DNA of 64,000 bases from Bradyrhizobium sp. 132 (GCF_023074185.1 NZ_JADPKY010000177.1:21646-85645), one strand, 5' to 3'. Positions 9,359-18,172 are shown, numbered from the stretch's first letter. Notes: generated by a model not told the origin, from the sequence alone. A program made the numbers and translations.

Positions 9359-10573
9359 ATGTTTCGACCCATGAGAATTGCGGCCGTCGCTCTCGCCTTG
9401 CTGGCTGCGGCCGTTTCGTCCGCGCGTGCCGCCGACGTCACTTTCGACGATACCGCGCGCTTCCTTGCGGGCATGCAGCCTTCGGCGGATTCGCCGCTGG
9501 TGCCGCTCACGAAGGACCCGGGCTGGCAGCGCCACGCAAAGTTCTTCGACGGCGCCTTCGCGCAGCTCGAGCAGCGTCAGCTCGCGAAGATCCGCAACTG
9601 GTCCGATGTCAATCTGGCGGCACCCAGGCCGACCGTGTTCTATTTGTTCAGCGGCCCCGACTTCCTCTATGCCAACGCCTTTTATTCGAAGGCCAGCACC
9701 TATGTGCTCGGCGCGCTGGAGCCGGTCGGTGCGGTGCCCGACCTGACGCGGCTGCCGCGCGGTTCGGTGGGCGCCGCGCTCTACAATGTCGAGCGATCGC
9801 TCGGCTCGATCCTGAATTTTTCCTTCTTCATCACCAAGCAAATGAAAGTCGACCTGCACACCAACCAGGTCAATGGCACCTTGCCGATCCTCTATGTCTT
9901 CCTGGTCCGCTCCGGCAAGACCATCCGCAATGTCGAGATGGTCGCGCTCGACGACAAGGGCGGGATGCATGTCGGCAACGACAATCCAGGACCGAACGCG
10001 ACGCGCGGCGCCCGCATCACTTTCGTCGGCAGCGACGGCGAAGCGCGCACCCTGTATTATTTTTCGACCGATCTCTCCAATTCAGGTGCACGCGCGGCGG
10101 GTTTCCTGAAGTTCTGCGAGACGCTCGGCCCCGGCAACAGCCTGATCAAGAGCGCGTCCTATCTCTTGCACTCCGGCAATTTCACCGTCGCGCGCGACTG
10201 GCTGCTTGCCAACAGCGCGACCATCATCCAGGACGATTCCGGCATTCCGCTTTCCAGCTACAACGCGCGGCAATGGCGGTTCTTCCCGTTCGGCCGCTAC
10301 CTCGGGCCGATCAGCGAATTTCCCGGTCGCTATCAGGAGCGCTACGCCAACCTGTTCACGCGCGCCCAGCCGATCGATTTCGGCGTCGGCTATCGCTGGC
10401 GCATGCATGAATCGAACTTGCTGCTGTCGGTGAGGGTACCGGGAAGCGACACAGTGCCGGATGCGGAGACGACCTCATCCGCAGAGCCATCGGCGAAACC
10501 GCCGCGTCCGAAGCGGCCACGTCCGCCGGAGCCGATCCCACCGCCGCCCGGACGCTTTTTCTGGTCCCGCTGA
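9359..10573 (+). CDS. Exported protein of unknown function
   Basis: A 404-residue protein with a signal peptide (MRIAAVALALLAAAVSSARAAD) and a Pro/Arg/Lys-rich C-terminal tail (KPPRPKRPRPPEP). The middle contains several aromatic-rich blocks (FYLFSGPDFLYANAFY; YLLHSGNFTVARDW; WRFFPFGRYLGPI) and no catalytic signature that I recognise. It begins two bases after the APC permease stop, so coupling and a shared role are plausible. Two in-frame ATGs, 9359 and 9371, are both usable. The product probably acts in the periplasm or at the cell surface. Confidence 0.8.
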   Translation: MFRPMRIAAVALALLAAAVSSARAADVTFDDTARFLAGMQPSADSPLVPLTKDPGWQRHAKFFDGAFAQLEQRQLAKIRNWSDVNLAAPRPTVFYLFSGPDFLYANAFYSKASTYVLGALEPVGAVPDLTRLPRGSVGAALYNVERSLGSILNFSFFITKQMKVDLHTNQVNGTLPILYVFLVRSGKTIRNVEMVALDDKGGMHVGNDNPGPNATRGARITFVGSDGEARTLYYFSTDLSNSGARAAGFLKFCETLGPGNSLIKSASYLLHSGNFTVARDWLLANSATIIQDDSGIPLSSYNARQWRFFPFGRYLGPISEFPGRYQERYANLFTRAQPIDFGVGYRWRMHESNLLLSVRVPGSDTVPDAETTSSAEPSAKPPRPKRPRPPEPIPPPPGRFFWSR

Positions 10574-10786
10574 TTACCAGTGAACGCTCTGGCTCGGCAC
10601 GATGAACGCCGTCGTGCTGGGCGGCGTTGCAATACTCGTCGCCAAGTACCAGCCGGAGCCGACGACGAGCACCAGCAGGGCGACGATGGCGATCATGTCG
10701 AGGGTTCTGGGGTCGTGGCCTCTCGAACCACCCCGGGAACCCAGCCCAAGGCTGAAGCGAGAATGAGGGCTGATTTTCCAGCGCAT
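10574..10786 (-). CDS. Small single-pass membrane protein
   Basis: Seventy residues. A basic, Gly/Ser-rich N-terminus (MRWKISPHSRFSLG) is followed by one strong transmembrane helix (MIAIVALLVLVVGSGWYLA) and a short polar tail. The ATG at 10786 is fixed by GGGAGGAAACAACA just upstream. Its stop abuts the stop of the convergent gene ending at 10573. The function is unknown. Confidence 0.65.
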   Translation of the reverse strand: MRWKISPHSRFSLGLGSRGGSRGHDPRTLDMIAIVALLVLVVGSGWYLATSIATPPSTTAFIVPSQSVHW

Positions 10787-10865
10787 TGTTGTTTCCTCCC
10801 GTGGGAGCATCACATCAACGCGAACGGAGCATTCCGGTTCCACTCAAGGCAGCGCTCCATCCCGC

Positions 10866-11204
10866 TTAGGGGGCGTTGACGCCGCGCCAGCGGGCGTAAC
10901 GCCACGGCAAATACCAGCGCGCGCTTTGTGGTGCGGTAAGGGGCACGTTGTCGATGCCCGAGGTACCGAACGGGTTACAGCGGAGCAGGCGAGCGAGCGT
11001 CATCCAGCCGCCAGCCCAGAGCCCGAACCGTTCGATCGCGTCATCGCCATAGATGGAGCAGGTCGGCAGGTGCCGGCAATTGTAGCCAACCAACGGCGAG
11101 AGCGTGTGGCGATACAGCCAGATCAGAGCGCGGCCGAATCTGCGCGGTAGCCGGAACGCGCCCGCGATGGGAGTGGAACAGTGCTCGCAGGCTGAATGCT
11201 TCAT
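10866..11204 (-). CDS. yidD: Membrane protein insertion efficiency factor YidD
   Basis: A 112-residue amphipathic inner-membrane-associated protein that helps YidC insert proteins. The family signature is clear: LIWLYRHTLSPLVGYNC followed by RHLPTCSIYGDDAIERFG and LLRCNPFG, matching the CRF-x-P-(S/T)-CS-x-YA and RC-x-P-xG patterns. The core matches the family, with a Trp/Arg-rich C-terminal tail. In many genomes yidD lies beside rnpA and yidC; here it stands apart from them, as is common in Bradyrhizobium. The ATG at 11204 gives the natural family start. Confidence 0.9.
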   Translation of the reverse strand: MKHSACEHCSTPIAGAFRLPRRFGRALIWLYRHTLSPLVGYNCRHLPTCSIYGDDAIERFGLWAGGWMTLARLLRCNPFGTSGIDNVPLTAPQSARWYLPWRYARWRGVNAP

Positions 11205-11435
11205 GGGCGCTTTGCCGCGATCGTGAGCGAGGTTTTGCGCGGTTCCGACGCAGGGAACTGTAAGCTGTTGTTTGTACGCCACATTTTACGTGCTTTTTGG
11301 GAGCAGTGCAGCAAGTACCGGTGGACGATCTGTATTCCCCCGGATACCATTTTTGTGACGTTCATGTGAGACTTATTGGAACGTCGGAGCAGGGCTTACC
11401 TGAATCGCTTTAGGAGCCTTGGGGAAGGGACCGGT

Positions 11436-12335
11436 TTGAAATTTCTGAAGGCGCTCAATCTTCGCGGCTGGTTGCTGGTGGGAGCCGCTGCCTGTGGGGT
11501 CATGGTGGCTGGCGCCGTCGCCACATTCGGGTCGTCGGCCCGAGCCGGTGTTGCCCTCGAAGAGCGCAAGCTGCCAATGAAGTTTGGCTGGATCGCCTGC
11601 GAGCCGAATTGCCGCGGATGGGTCAGCGCGACCGGCATCATCACCGCTGATACGCCCAGGGATTTCGAGGAATTTTCTCGCGGACGCCAGCTCGGCGGCG
11701 CCACTGTGGTGCTCGATTCCAGCGGCGGTTCCGTCAACGACGCGATCACGCTCGGCCGGCGCTTCCGCAATCTCGGACTTTTGACCACGGTCGGCATCAG
11801 CGTTCAGAACCGCGGCGGCCAGTCGGCCCGTCCGGCGGTCGCGCCTGAGGCCTATTGCGAATCCATGTGCGTGTTCCTGCTGCTGGCCGGCAAGAAGCGC
11901 TACGTGCCAGACGCGGCCCATGTCCGGGTCCACCAGATCTGGATGGGCGATCGCGCCGACGATGCCAGGGCGGCGAGCTACAGCGCGCAGGACCTGATGA
12001 TCGTGGAGCGCGACATCGGTCGGCTCGCCAAATACACATTCGACATGGGCGGTGCCGGCGATCTGCTGTCGCTCGCGCTCAGCGTCCCGCCGTGGGAAGA
12101 TTTACACGAGCTCGACGCAGGCGAGCTCAAGCTCACCAATCTTGTGACCACTGATCTCGTGGCCGACGTGCTGCCGCATGTGGACATCTCAGCGCCGGCA
12201 ATGGCGGAGCTTGCACCGAAGACGCAGGCGAGGTTCGGCGCGGAATCGGAGCAGCCTGCCAAGTCGACCAAGACGGCGGAAGCCCTGGTGCCGACGGGCG
12301 GCGTAGCCAAGCCGGGCACGGCGTCGCAGAAGTAG
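11436..12335 (+). CDS. Exported ClpP-like (COG3904-type) protein
   Basis: About 300 residues, with an N-terminal hydrophobic signal or anchor (GWLLVGAAACGVMVAGAVA) and a ClpP/crotonase-like fold. VVLDSSGGSVNDAITLG matches the strand-loop-helix that forms the oxyanion hole in ClpP-type peptidases, and CESMCVFLLLAG matches the segment holding the nucleophilic serine. ARVHQIW-like sequence (HVRVHQIWMG) fits the histidine region. It is probably a periplasmic peptidase-like protein; activity is unproven. No ATG is available near the N-terminus. TTG at 11436, preceded by GGGGAAGGGA, is preferred over TTG at 11376. Confidence 0.75.
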   Translation: MKFLKALNLRGWLLVGAAACGVMVAGAVATFGSSARAGVALEERKLPMKFGWIACEPNCRGWVSATGIITADTPRDFEEFSRGRQLGGATVVLDSSGGSVNDAITLGRRFRNLGLLTTVGISVQNRGGQSARPAVAPEAYCESMCVFLLLAGKKRYVPDAAHVRVHQIWMGDRADDARAASYSAQDLMIVERDIGRLAKYTFDMGGAGDLLSLALSVPPWEDLHELDAGELKLTNLVTTDLVADVLPHVDISAPAMAELAPKTQARFGAESEQPAKSTKTAEALVPTGGVAKPGTASQK

Positions 12336-12384
12336 CCTCGAATGTCCGATTTCGTTTCCGGGGTCTCTGGCTACGAGCCCGGAG

Positions 12385-12840
12385 TCAGCCTTGCACTGGA
12401 GCCGGCTGCTTGGCCTTGGCCTCGACCTGACCGATGGCATCGACCACCGCATCGAAGGTCAGGAGCGTCGAGGCGTGGCGCGCCTTGTAGTCGCGGACCG
12501 GCTCAAGGAATTTGATCTCTTCCCATTTGCCTTCAGGAGGCGCGCCGTTCTCCTTCAGCATCTTGCGAACAGTTTCGCGTAACTCACGGAGTTCGCTCGC
12601 AGTCGATCCGACGATCTGACTTGCCATGATGGATGAAGAGGCCTGGCCCAGCGCGCAGGCCTTCACGTCATGGGCGAAGTCGGTGACCTTGTCGCCCTCC
12701 ATCTTGAGGTCGATTTTCACGGTCGAGCCGCACAGCTTGGAGTGGGCGGTCGCGGTGGCATCGGGATCCGACAACCGCCCGAGTCGCGGAATATTCCCGG
12801 CTAGTTCGATGATCCGCTTGTTATAGATGTCGTTCAGCAT
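12385..12840 (-). CDS. IscU/SufU-like iron-sulfur scaffold protein with altered ligands
   Basis: A 151-residue protein of the NifU-N/IscU fold, the scaffold on which Fe-S clusters are built before transfer to targets. The first two ligand cysteines are at C37 (KLCGST) and C62 (ACALGQASSS). The conserved Asp after the first Cys-Gly is Ser39 here, and the third cysteine position is occupied by the region RHASTLLTF, which has no Cys. Related alphaproteobacterial proteins are commonly annotated as scaffold proteins, yet two of the usual ligands are missing, so its ability to hold a cluster alone is doubtful. It is divergent from folE, with about 240 bases between the two starts. Confidence 0.8.
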   Translation of the reverse strand: MLNDIYNKRIIELAGNIPRLGRLSDPDATATAHSKLCGSTVKIDLKMEGDKVTDFAHDVKACALGQASSSIMASQIVGSTASELRELRETVRKMLKENGAPPEGKWEEIKFLEPVRDYKARHASTLLTFDAVVDAIGQVEAKAKQPAPVQG

Positions 12841-13082
12841 GTGATGGAGTCCAGCACTTCCTCACCCGATCGGCCTTGGCGGGCGGCGTCCATGGTCCTA
12901 TATAGTGCTGGAACTGGCGGAAAAACAGCCCAGCGGTGCGCTGGCGGTCTTTCAGATCTGCGCTGCCAGCGTGATGACCCAAGGACCTTTTTCGTCAAAG
13001 CTGTTCTCTACAGGCGTCCGGCGGCTTCGCCGCCCCGTCTGCCGGTGACACTCCGGCCGCAAGGCCGTCGAACGGAGTAGAC

Positions 13083-13772
13083 ATGGACGCTACAATCAAA
13101 TCCATCCGCCCCAGCAAGCCCTCCGATCGGCAGCCCGAGAGCCGCCCGGCAGAGCTTGATCCTTCCGAATTCCTCGCGGCTGCCGTCCGCGCCGACCAGC
13201 CGCGCCCGGCGCGCGCCGAGGCCGAGCAGGCGGTGAAGACGCTGCTCGCTTATATTGGCGAGAACACCAACCGCGAGGGCCTGCTCGACACACCGCGCCG
13301 CGTGGTCGAGGCTTTCGACGAGCTCTACCAGGGCTACCACCAGTGCCCGGCCGAGGTGCTCGATCGGACCTTCGGCGAGACCGCCGGGTATGACGATTTC
13401 GTGCTGGTGCGCGACATCGAGTTCACCTCGCAGTGCGAGCACCACATGATGCCGTTCTACGGCAAGGCGCACATCGCCTACACGCCGGTGGAACGCGTGG
13501 TCGGCCTGTCGAAGCTTGCGCGCCTTACCGACATCTTCGCCCGCCGGCTCCAGACCCAGGAGCACATGACCGCGCAGATCGCTGCGGCGATCGACGAGGT
13601 CCTCAAGCCGCGCGGCGTTGCCGTGCTGATCGAGGCTGAGCATACCTGCATGTCGGTGCGCGGCGTCGCCAAGCATGGCGCCTCCACCTTCACCAGCCGC
13701 TTCACCGGCATGTTCCGCGACAATCCGGCGGAGCAGGCTCGTTTCCTGTCCCTGGTGCGAGGCACGCGCTGA
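13083..13772 (+). CDS. folE: GTP cyclohydrolase I
   Basis: A 229-residue cytoplasmic enzyme that converts GTP to 7,8-dihydroneopterin triphosphate, the first step of folate (and queuosine or pterin) synthesis. The zinc site is intact: C118 and H121 in SQCEHHMMPF, and C189 in EAEHTCMSVRG. FSRRLQ-type substrate contacts appear as FARRLQTQEH. The N-terminal 45 residues are a variable, disordered extension. hisI follows 28 bases later on the same strand, an arrangement common in Rhizobiales. Confidence 0.97.
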   Translation: MDATIKSIRPSKPSDRQPESRPAELDPSEFLAAAVRADQPRPARAEAEQAVKTLLAYIGENTNREGLLDTPRRVVEAFDELYQGYHQCPAEVLDRTFGETAGYDDFVLVRDIEFTSQCEHHMMPFYGKAHIAYTPVERVVGLSKLARLTDIFARRLQTQEHMTAQIAAAIDEVLKPRGVAVLIEAEHTCMSVRGVAKHGASTFTSRFTGMFRDNPAEQARFLSLVRGTR

Positions 13773-13800
13773 CCTTGCGAAATTGACCGGCGAGGGCGTT

Positions 13801-14223
13801 GTGTCCGCTCACTCCCATGAGACCGAGGAAGGGCTGTCCTTCCAGCCGCGGTTCGACGCCGCTGGCCTCGTGACCGTCGTCGCGACCGACGTCGCGACCG
13901 GCGACGTGCTGATGGTCGCGCACATGAACCTCGAAGCGTTGCGCAAGACCATCGCGACCGGCGAAGCCTGGTACTTCAGCCGCTCGCGCAATGCCTTGTG
14001 GCGAAAAGGTGAGACGTCGGGTCAGACCCAGCGCGTGGTCGAGATGCGTACCGATTGCGACCAGGACGCGGTCTGGCTCCGTGTCGAGCAGATCGGCGCC
14101 GCGTGTCATACCGGCCGACGCTCCTGCTTCTATCGCAAGGTCGAGGCCGAAGACGGCGGTGCCAAGCTCGTCTTCGTCGATGCGGAGCGGCTGTTCGATC
14201 CGGACGCGGTCTACAAGAAATAG
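13801..14223 (+). CDS. hisI: Phosphoribosyl-AMP cyclohydrolase
   Basis: A 140-residue enzyme for the third step of histidine synthesis, opening the purine ring of PR-AMP. The metal sites are complete: DCDQDAVW (D85, C86, D87, D89) and CHTGRRSCFYR (C102, C109), which supply three zinc cysteines and the magnesium aspartates. It is a stand-alone HisI, not fused to HisE, as is usual in alphaproteobacteria. The start is read as GTG at 13801, after a GAGGG element. Earlier in-frame codons overlap folE and are not conserved in style. Confidence 0.95.
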   Translation: MSAHSHETEEGLSFQPRFDAAGLVTVVATDVATGDVLMVAHMNLEALRKTIATGEAWYFSRSRNALWRKGETSGQTQRVVEMRTDCDQDAVWLRVEQIGAACHTGRRSCFYRKVEAEDGGAKLVFVDAERLFDPDAVYKK

Positions 14224-14352
14224 TCCTGCCGTCATGCGGAGGCGGGCTGGCGGCCGAATTAACCCCGCATTAACCATACCTGTCCCACGGTGAGACGACA
14301 GGGCGCCGAATTGCCGGCGTCGCTCAATGCCGCGCGGGGCGGGCCCTCCATC

Positions 14353-15390
14353 ATGTCGGTCGACAATTCCAGTGGCTCGCAGACGGCGGTTCTCGATCCG
14401 TCGCGGGCACGCGTCGCCGGTGCGATCAAGCAGGCCTCGAACGTCGCGGGCGTCAGCTTCCAATACATGCTGACCACCGCCAAGATGGAATCGGATTTCG
14501 ATCCGAGCGCCGGTGCCACCACATCGTCGGCGCATGGGCTCTACCAGTTCATCGACCAGACCTGGCTCGGCACGGTGAAGGAGGCGGGCGCCCAGCTCGG
14601 CTATGGCAATTATTCCGACGCCATCACCAGGACCTCGTCGGGCACCTACACCGTCGATGATCCCGCGATGAAGCGATCGATCATGAAGCTGCGCGACGAT
14701 CCGGAGGCCGCATCCAGCATGGCGGCTGCGCTGACGCAGTCGAACAGCTTCAAGCTTACTGCACTGCTTGGCCGCAGGCCGAGCGACAGCGAACTCTACA
14801 TGGCCCATTTCATGGGCCTCGGCGGCGCCGCAAAGCTGATCGCCAATGCCGAGGACAATCCGCAAGCCGTTGGCGCGCGGTTGTTTCCCAATGCGGCATC
14901 GGCCAACCGCTCGATCTTCTACGCCAAGGACGGCCGCGCCCGCAGCGTCTCCGAGGTCTATTCGGTGCTGGATGCACGCTATGCCGGCGCTGCAAATTCG
15001 AAATCGACCCGCAGCGCGATGGCGGCGTATGGCGACACGCCGTCGACCACGCAGGTCGCAAGCGCCAACGGCGTGCAGCCCGTCGCGCCGGTGATCGACA
15101 ACGCCGCCTATCTCCAGACCTTTCCAAACACACGCGCGATGACGCCGGCGAGCGCCATGGCGCCAACGACGGTCGCGGACAATGCGCCGAGCACGCCAGT
15201 GTTTCGATCGCTCTATCAGCCCGGCGATGCAACGCAGCCGGTCTCGACGACCGTGCAGAAATTGTGGGGCAACAATGCCTCGCTCAATTCGGTCGCACCC
15301 GCGACCTCGGGCGCATCGGCAACGCCCGACGTTCGGCCGCCGCAGCCGCTTGATCTCTTCAGCGATCGCAGCGGCACGTTCTCGAGCTAA
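14353..15390 (+). CDS. Lytic transglycosylase (SLT domain) protein
   Basis: A 345-residue protein with a lysozyme-like SLT domain in its first 110 residues. The catalytic glutamate is E46 (AKMESDFDP), followed by SSAHGLYQFIDQTWL, the usual G-L-x-Q-F motif. Such enzymes cleave peptidoglycan glycan strands to give 1,6-anhydro ends. The C-terminal half is Ala/Thr/Pro/Ser-rich and likely disordered. No standard signal peptide is visible, so export may use another route, for example association with a flagellar or secretion apparatus; this is inference. The start is ATG at 14353; a GTG at 14290 is in frame. Confidence 0.85.
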   Translation: MSVDNSSGSQTAVLDPSRARVAGAIKQASNVAGVSFQYMLTTAKMESDFDPSAGATTSSAHGLYQFIDQTWLGTVKEAGAQLGYGNYSDAITRTSSGTYTVDDPAMKRSIMKLRDDPEAASSMAAALTQSNSFKLTALLGRRPSDSELYMAHFMGLGGAAKLIANAEDNPQAVGARLFPNAASANRSIFYAKDGRARSVSEVYSVLDARYAGAANSKSTRSAMAAYGDTPSTTQVASANGVQPVAPVIDNAAYLQTFPNTRAMTPASAMAPTTVADNAPSTPVFRSLYQPGDATQPVSTTVQKLWGNNASLNSVAPATSGASATPDVRPPQPLDLFSDRSGTFSS

Positions 15391-15398
15391 TATCTGCA

Positions 15399-15456
15399 CT
15401 CGTGTCCCGCACAAGGCGCAACGCGTAAGCGATGCGCCGCAGAGCCGGGACCCATG
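15399..15456 (+). repeat. Palindrome-type intergenic repeat, partial copy 2
   Basis: This stretch begins ctcgtgtcccgcacaaggcg and ends with gcagagccgggacccat. It matches the ends of the repeat at 145-282 when that copy is read on the minus strand. Only one arm is present, so the copy is truncated. It lies in the 225-base gap between the transglycosylase gene and the DUF2336 gene. Confidence 0.5.
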
Positions 15457-15614
15457 CCGCACAGACGGCTGTCGAAGCGCTTCGGTTCCATTAACAAAAC
15501 GTCAATAAAACCAAACGGTTATGGTGAACGCTTTGTTAAGCGTCGTGGTTTATTTTGTGTTGCAGGTGACAAGCCGTCACCGCTTCGTCTTCGTTGCGTT
15601 AAGCCGGAAGCAAC

Positions 15615-16790
15615 ATGATCGTTCGGCAGTTCATCAATTGGATCAGGACGGCGCCCGCCGGCGAGCGGGCCGAGGCGACACGGGCGTTGGCCCGGGCCTG
15701 GCTGATCTCAGACCTTTCCCGTGACGACCGGGTTGCCGCCGAAGGCGCGCTTCTGATGCTGCTCGACGATCCCTCGCCGCTGGTGCGGCAGGCGATGGCC
15801 GAGGCGTTTGCACGCAGCACCGAGGCGCCGGCCGCAATCGTGCGGGCGCTGTCGGCGGACCAGCCGACCGTCGCGCTGCCCGTGCTCGAACATTCTCCGT
15901 TGCTGATCGACGCCGATCTCGTCGACATCGTCGCGACCGGCAACGACGAAGTGCAGTGCGCGGTCGCCCGCCGCATCGCGCTGCCGGTATCGGTCTGCGC
16001 CGCCATCGCCGAAGTCGGCTGCGCGGCGGCAGCGCTCGAGCTGATCGAAAATCCTCATGCCGAGCTTGCGCCATTCTCCTGGGATCGCATCGTCGAACGT
16101 CACGGCCATCTTGCCGCGATCCGCGAGGCGATGCTGGTGCTGGAGGATATGCCGTCCGCCACGCGCGCCGCGCTGGTGGCGAAACTCTCCGAGACGCTGG
16201 CGCAATTCGTCGTGGCCCGGAACTGGCTGAGTGCCGACCGCGCCGAGCGCATCGCGACCGAGGCGCGTGACCGCTCCACCATGAACATCGCGGCGCGCTC
16301 GCGCGGCGAGGACATGCAGGGGCTTGTCCGGCACCTGCGCATCACGGGCCAGCTCACCGCGGGTCTTGTTCTGCGCGCTCTGCTGTCGAGCAATCTCGAC
16401 TTGTTCGACGCGGCGCTGGCTGAACTCGCCGATCTGCCGCTGGCGCGCGTGACCGCACTGCTGCACGATCGTGGTGGCAACAGCCTGCACGCGTTGCTCC
16501 GCCGCGCCGGGCTTCCCGAGGCGACGTTTGCCGCATTCCAGGTCGCGCTCGATGCCTGCCACGAGCAAGGCTTTGTCGACAGCGACGACAACGCGGCGCG
16601 GCTGCGCCGGCGCATGGTCGAGCGCGTGCTCACCCATTGCGAGACCGACCGCGGCGCCACCGAGCCGCTGATGGTCCTGCTGCGCCGCTTCGCCACCGAA
16701 TCCGCGCGCGAGGAGGCAAGGCTGTTCTGCGACGAGCTGGTCGCGGACGAGGCGGTCGATCCGGGGTACGACGAGCTGATCGCGGCCTGA
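15615..16790 (+). CDS. DUF2336 domain protein
   Basis: A 391-residue soluble alpha-helical protein. The sequence fits DUF2336, a family built of HEAT-like helical repeats: repeated Ala/Leu/Arg-rich helices throughout, with LLMLLDDPSPLVRQAMAEAF as a clear HEAT-type unit. There is no signal peptide or membrane segment. GGAAG lies four bases before the ATG at 15615. It converges on an Hpt gene and a receiver gene, and DUF2336 genes often sit near two-component modules in alphaproteobacteria. A scaffold or adaptor role in signalling is therefore a reasonable inference. Confidence 0.85.
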   Translation: MIVRQFINWIRTAPAGERAEATRALARAWLISDLSRDDRVAAEGALLMLLDDPSPLVRQAMAEAFARSTEAPAAIVRALSADQPTVALPVLEHSPLLIDADLVDIVATGNDEVQCAVARRIALPVSVCAAIAEVGCAAAALELIENPHAELAPFSWDRIVERHGHLAAIREAMLVLEDMPSATRAALVAKLSETLAQFVVARNWLSADRAERIATEARDRSTMNIAARSRGEDMQGLVRHLRITGQLTAGLVLRALLSSNLDLFDAALAELADLPLARVTALLHDRGGNSLHALLRRAGLPEATFAAFQVALDACHEQGFVDSDDNAARLRRRMVERVLTHCETDRGATEPLMVLLRRFATESAREEARLFCDELVADEAVDPGYDELIAA

Positions 16791-16802
16791 ATCGTAGCTT
16801 GT

Positions 16803-16921
16803 GTCGCCCCGGCGAAGGCCGGGGCCCATACCGCGAGGTCTCGCAATTGAAGCGAGATGGCCGCCGCCTTTTGCAATAATTTCCGCTGGTAGTCATGGGT
16901 TCCGGCCTTCGCCGGAACGAC
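16803..16921. repeat. 119-bp intergenic element with long inverted ends
   Basis: The 27-base ends at 16803-16829 and 16895-16921 are inverted copies differing at a few positions; each contains a ccggcgaaggccgg core, itself a hairpin. The element sits between the convergent DUF2336 and Hpt genes and fills the gap almost exactly. It resembles dispersed palindromic elements of Bradyrhizobium and Rhodopseudomonas and could act as a two-way terminator. Confidence 0.7.
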
Positions 16922-16929
16922 GCCTATGG

Positions 16930-17508
16930 CTACTCCGCCGGCGCGATGCTCGGCGCCAGGATTACCTCGAGATGCTCGGGGCGGTCGCGGTTGACCTGGG
17001 CGAGATAGTCGTCGGCGACCTTGCGCAGGCGCCGGCTGAGCTCGGCGGAGACGCTGATGTGGTCGAGCTTGGTGTTCTCGTGCACGATGGCGAGGATGGC
17101 GTTGATGTGGTGCGTGAACAGCTCGGCCGGCACCTTTTCGAGATCTGGCGCATGCTCGATGACGCGGCACAGGCTCTCGGCAATTCCCGCCGCCGCCGGA
17201 TAGCCGAAGGTCGCGGCATCGCCCTTGACGTCGTGCGCGGCGCGAAAGAGCTCGTCGCGCCTGTCCTTGGTGAAGCCGTCGTGCCGGATGGCGACGTAGG
17301 CGGCCGACAGCCGGTTGATCTCGGTCACCATCCAGTCTTTGAACTCGCTGGCGAGGCCCGCGAGCGCCTGTTCGGCCCGGCCGACCGGATCGTCCATGTC
17401 CTTCTCTTCGACACGGCGCAGGACCGTACGCAGCGGGTTGGGCTGCGTGATGATTTGATGCGTGGCGAAGGCCGTGACCTTGATGTCCCTTGCGCTGTTC
17501 TTCGCCAT
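16930..17508 (-). CDS. Hpt-domain phosphotransfer protein
   Basis: A 192-residue cytoplasmic protein with a histidine phosphotransfer domain. The motif FRAAHDVKGDAATFG (near residues 90-104) matches the H-x-x-K-G signature, with the histidine as likely phosphoacceptor. The first 40 residues are a basic leader (KNSARDIKVTAFATHQ). It lacks a kinase catalytic domain, so it should relay phosphate between a hybrid kinase and a receiver. The single-domain receiver gene ends 31 bases upstream on the same strand, which makes it the obvious partner. ATG at 17508 is chosen; the frame is open further but overlaps the receiver gene. Confidence 0.9.
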   Translation of the reverse strand: MAKNSARDIKVTAFATHQIITQPNPLRTVLRRVEEKDMDDPVGRAEQALAGLASEFKDWMVTEINRLSAAYVAIRHDGFTKDRRDELFRAAHDVKGDAATFGYPAAAGIAESLCRVIEHAPDLEKVPAELFTHHINAILAIVHENTKLDHISVSAELSRRLRKVADDYLAQVNRDRPEHLEVILAPSIAPAE

Positions 17509-17539
17509 GATATCGGCCTCGACCGTGAGAGACGTTGCG

Positions 17540-18085
17540 CTAGATAGAGGAGCGGGCCTTGTCGAGCAGCGAGGGCTGCTGCAGCACCTCGTGCTTTTCG
17601 CCGACGCGGCGCTCGGGACCCATATAAGCGGAGATGGTGTTGCGGCGCCGGTCCGGGCCGAAATAGGTCTTGGTCTTGATGAAGGGGCGGGGACTGGCGA
17701 CCACGTTGAGGATGCGCTGGTAGAGCCCCTTCGCCGAGATCGGCTTGGCCAGGAATTCGGTGACGCCGGCATCGCGCGCCACGGTGACGCGGCGTTTCTC
17801 GGAATGGCCGGTCAGCATGATGATCGGCGCGTAGGGATTGCCCTTGGATTCCGGCTGCCGGATCATCTGCGCCAGCTCGAGCCCGTCGAAGATCGGCATG
17901 GCCCAGTCGGCGATGACGATGTCGGGCACGTAATGGCTGTACATTTCCAGCGCGGTGGCGCCGTCTTCGGCTTCGTAGACCTCGCGCGCGCCGAAGGAAT
18001 GCAGCAGCGTCCGCAGGATGCGGCGCATGTGCGGATTGTCGTCGCAGATGAGGAAACGCAGCTTGTTGAAATCGATGCGAAACAT
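17540..18085 (-). CDS. Single-domain response regulator
   Basis: A 181-residue CheY-like receiver with no DNA-binding output domain. The acidic pair is D15-D16, the phosphoacceptor is D60 (IVIADWAMP), the switch threonine is T92 (IIMLTGH) and the conserved lysine is K114 (FLAKPIS). After the receiver comes a 55-residue tail with two FGPDRRR / MGPERRV repeats, often seen in alphaproteobacterial single-domain regulators. It is cotranscribed with the Hpt gene 31 bases downstream. It probably acts by protein contact, perhaps with the DUF2336 protein nearby; this is inference. Confidence 0.93.
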   Translation of the reverse strand: MFRIDFNKLRFLICDDNPHMRRILRTLLHSFGAREVYEAEDGATALEMYSHYVPDIVIADWAMPIFDGLELAQMIRQPESKGNPYAPIIMLTGHSEKRRVTVARDAGVTEFLAKPISAKGLYQRILNVVASPRPFIKTKTYFGPDRRRNTISAYMGPERRVGEKHEVLQQPSLLDKARSSI

Positions 18086-18172
18086 GGAGCCCGGGCCGAA
18101 GCGGTCAACTTTCGTTAACCATATCGCGCCGACGGTTAACGAAGGGTTGCGATCGGCAGTCTGACGAGGCGC

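Noticed and set aside
13702..15462. 586-codon minus-strand frame
   Set aside because: It lies opposite hisI and the transglycosylase, both with catalytic residues in place, and its composition is of shadow type.
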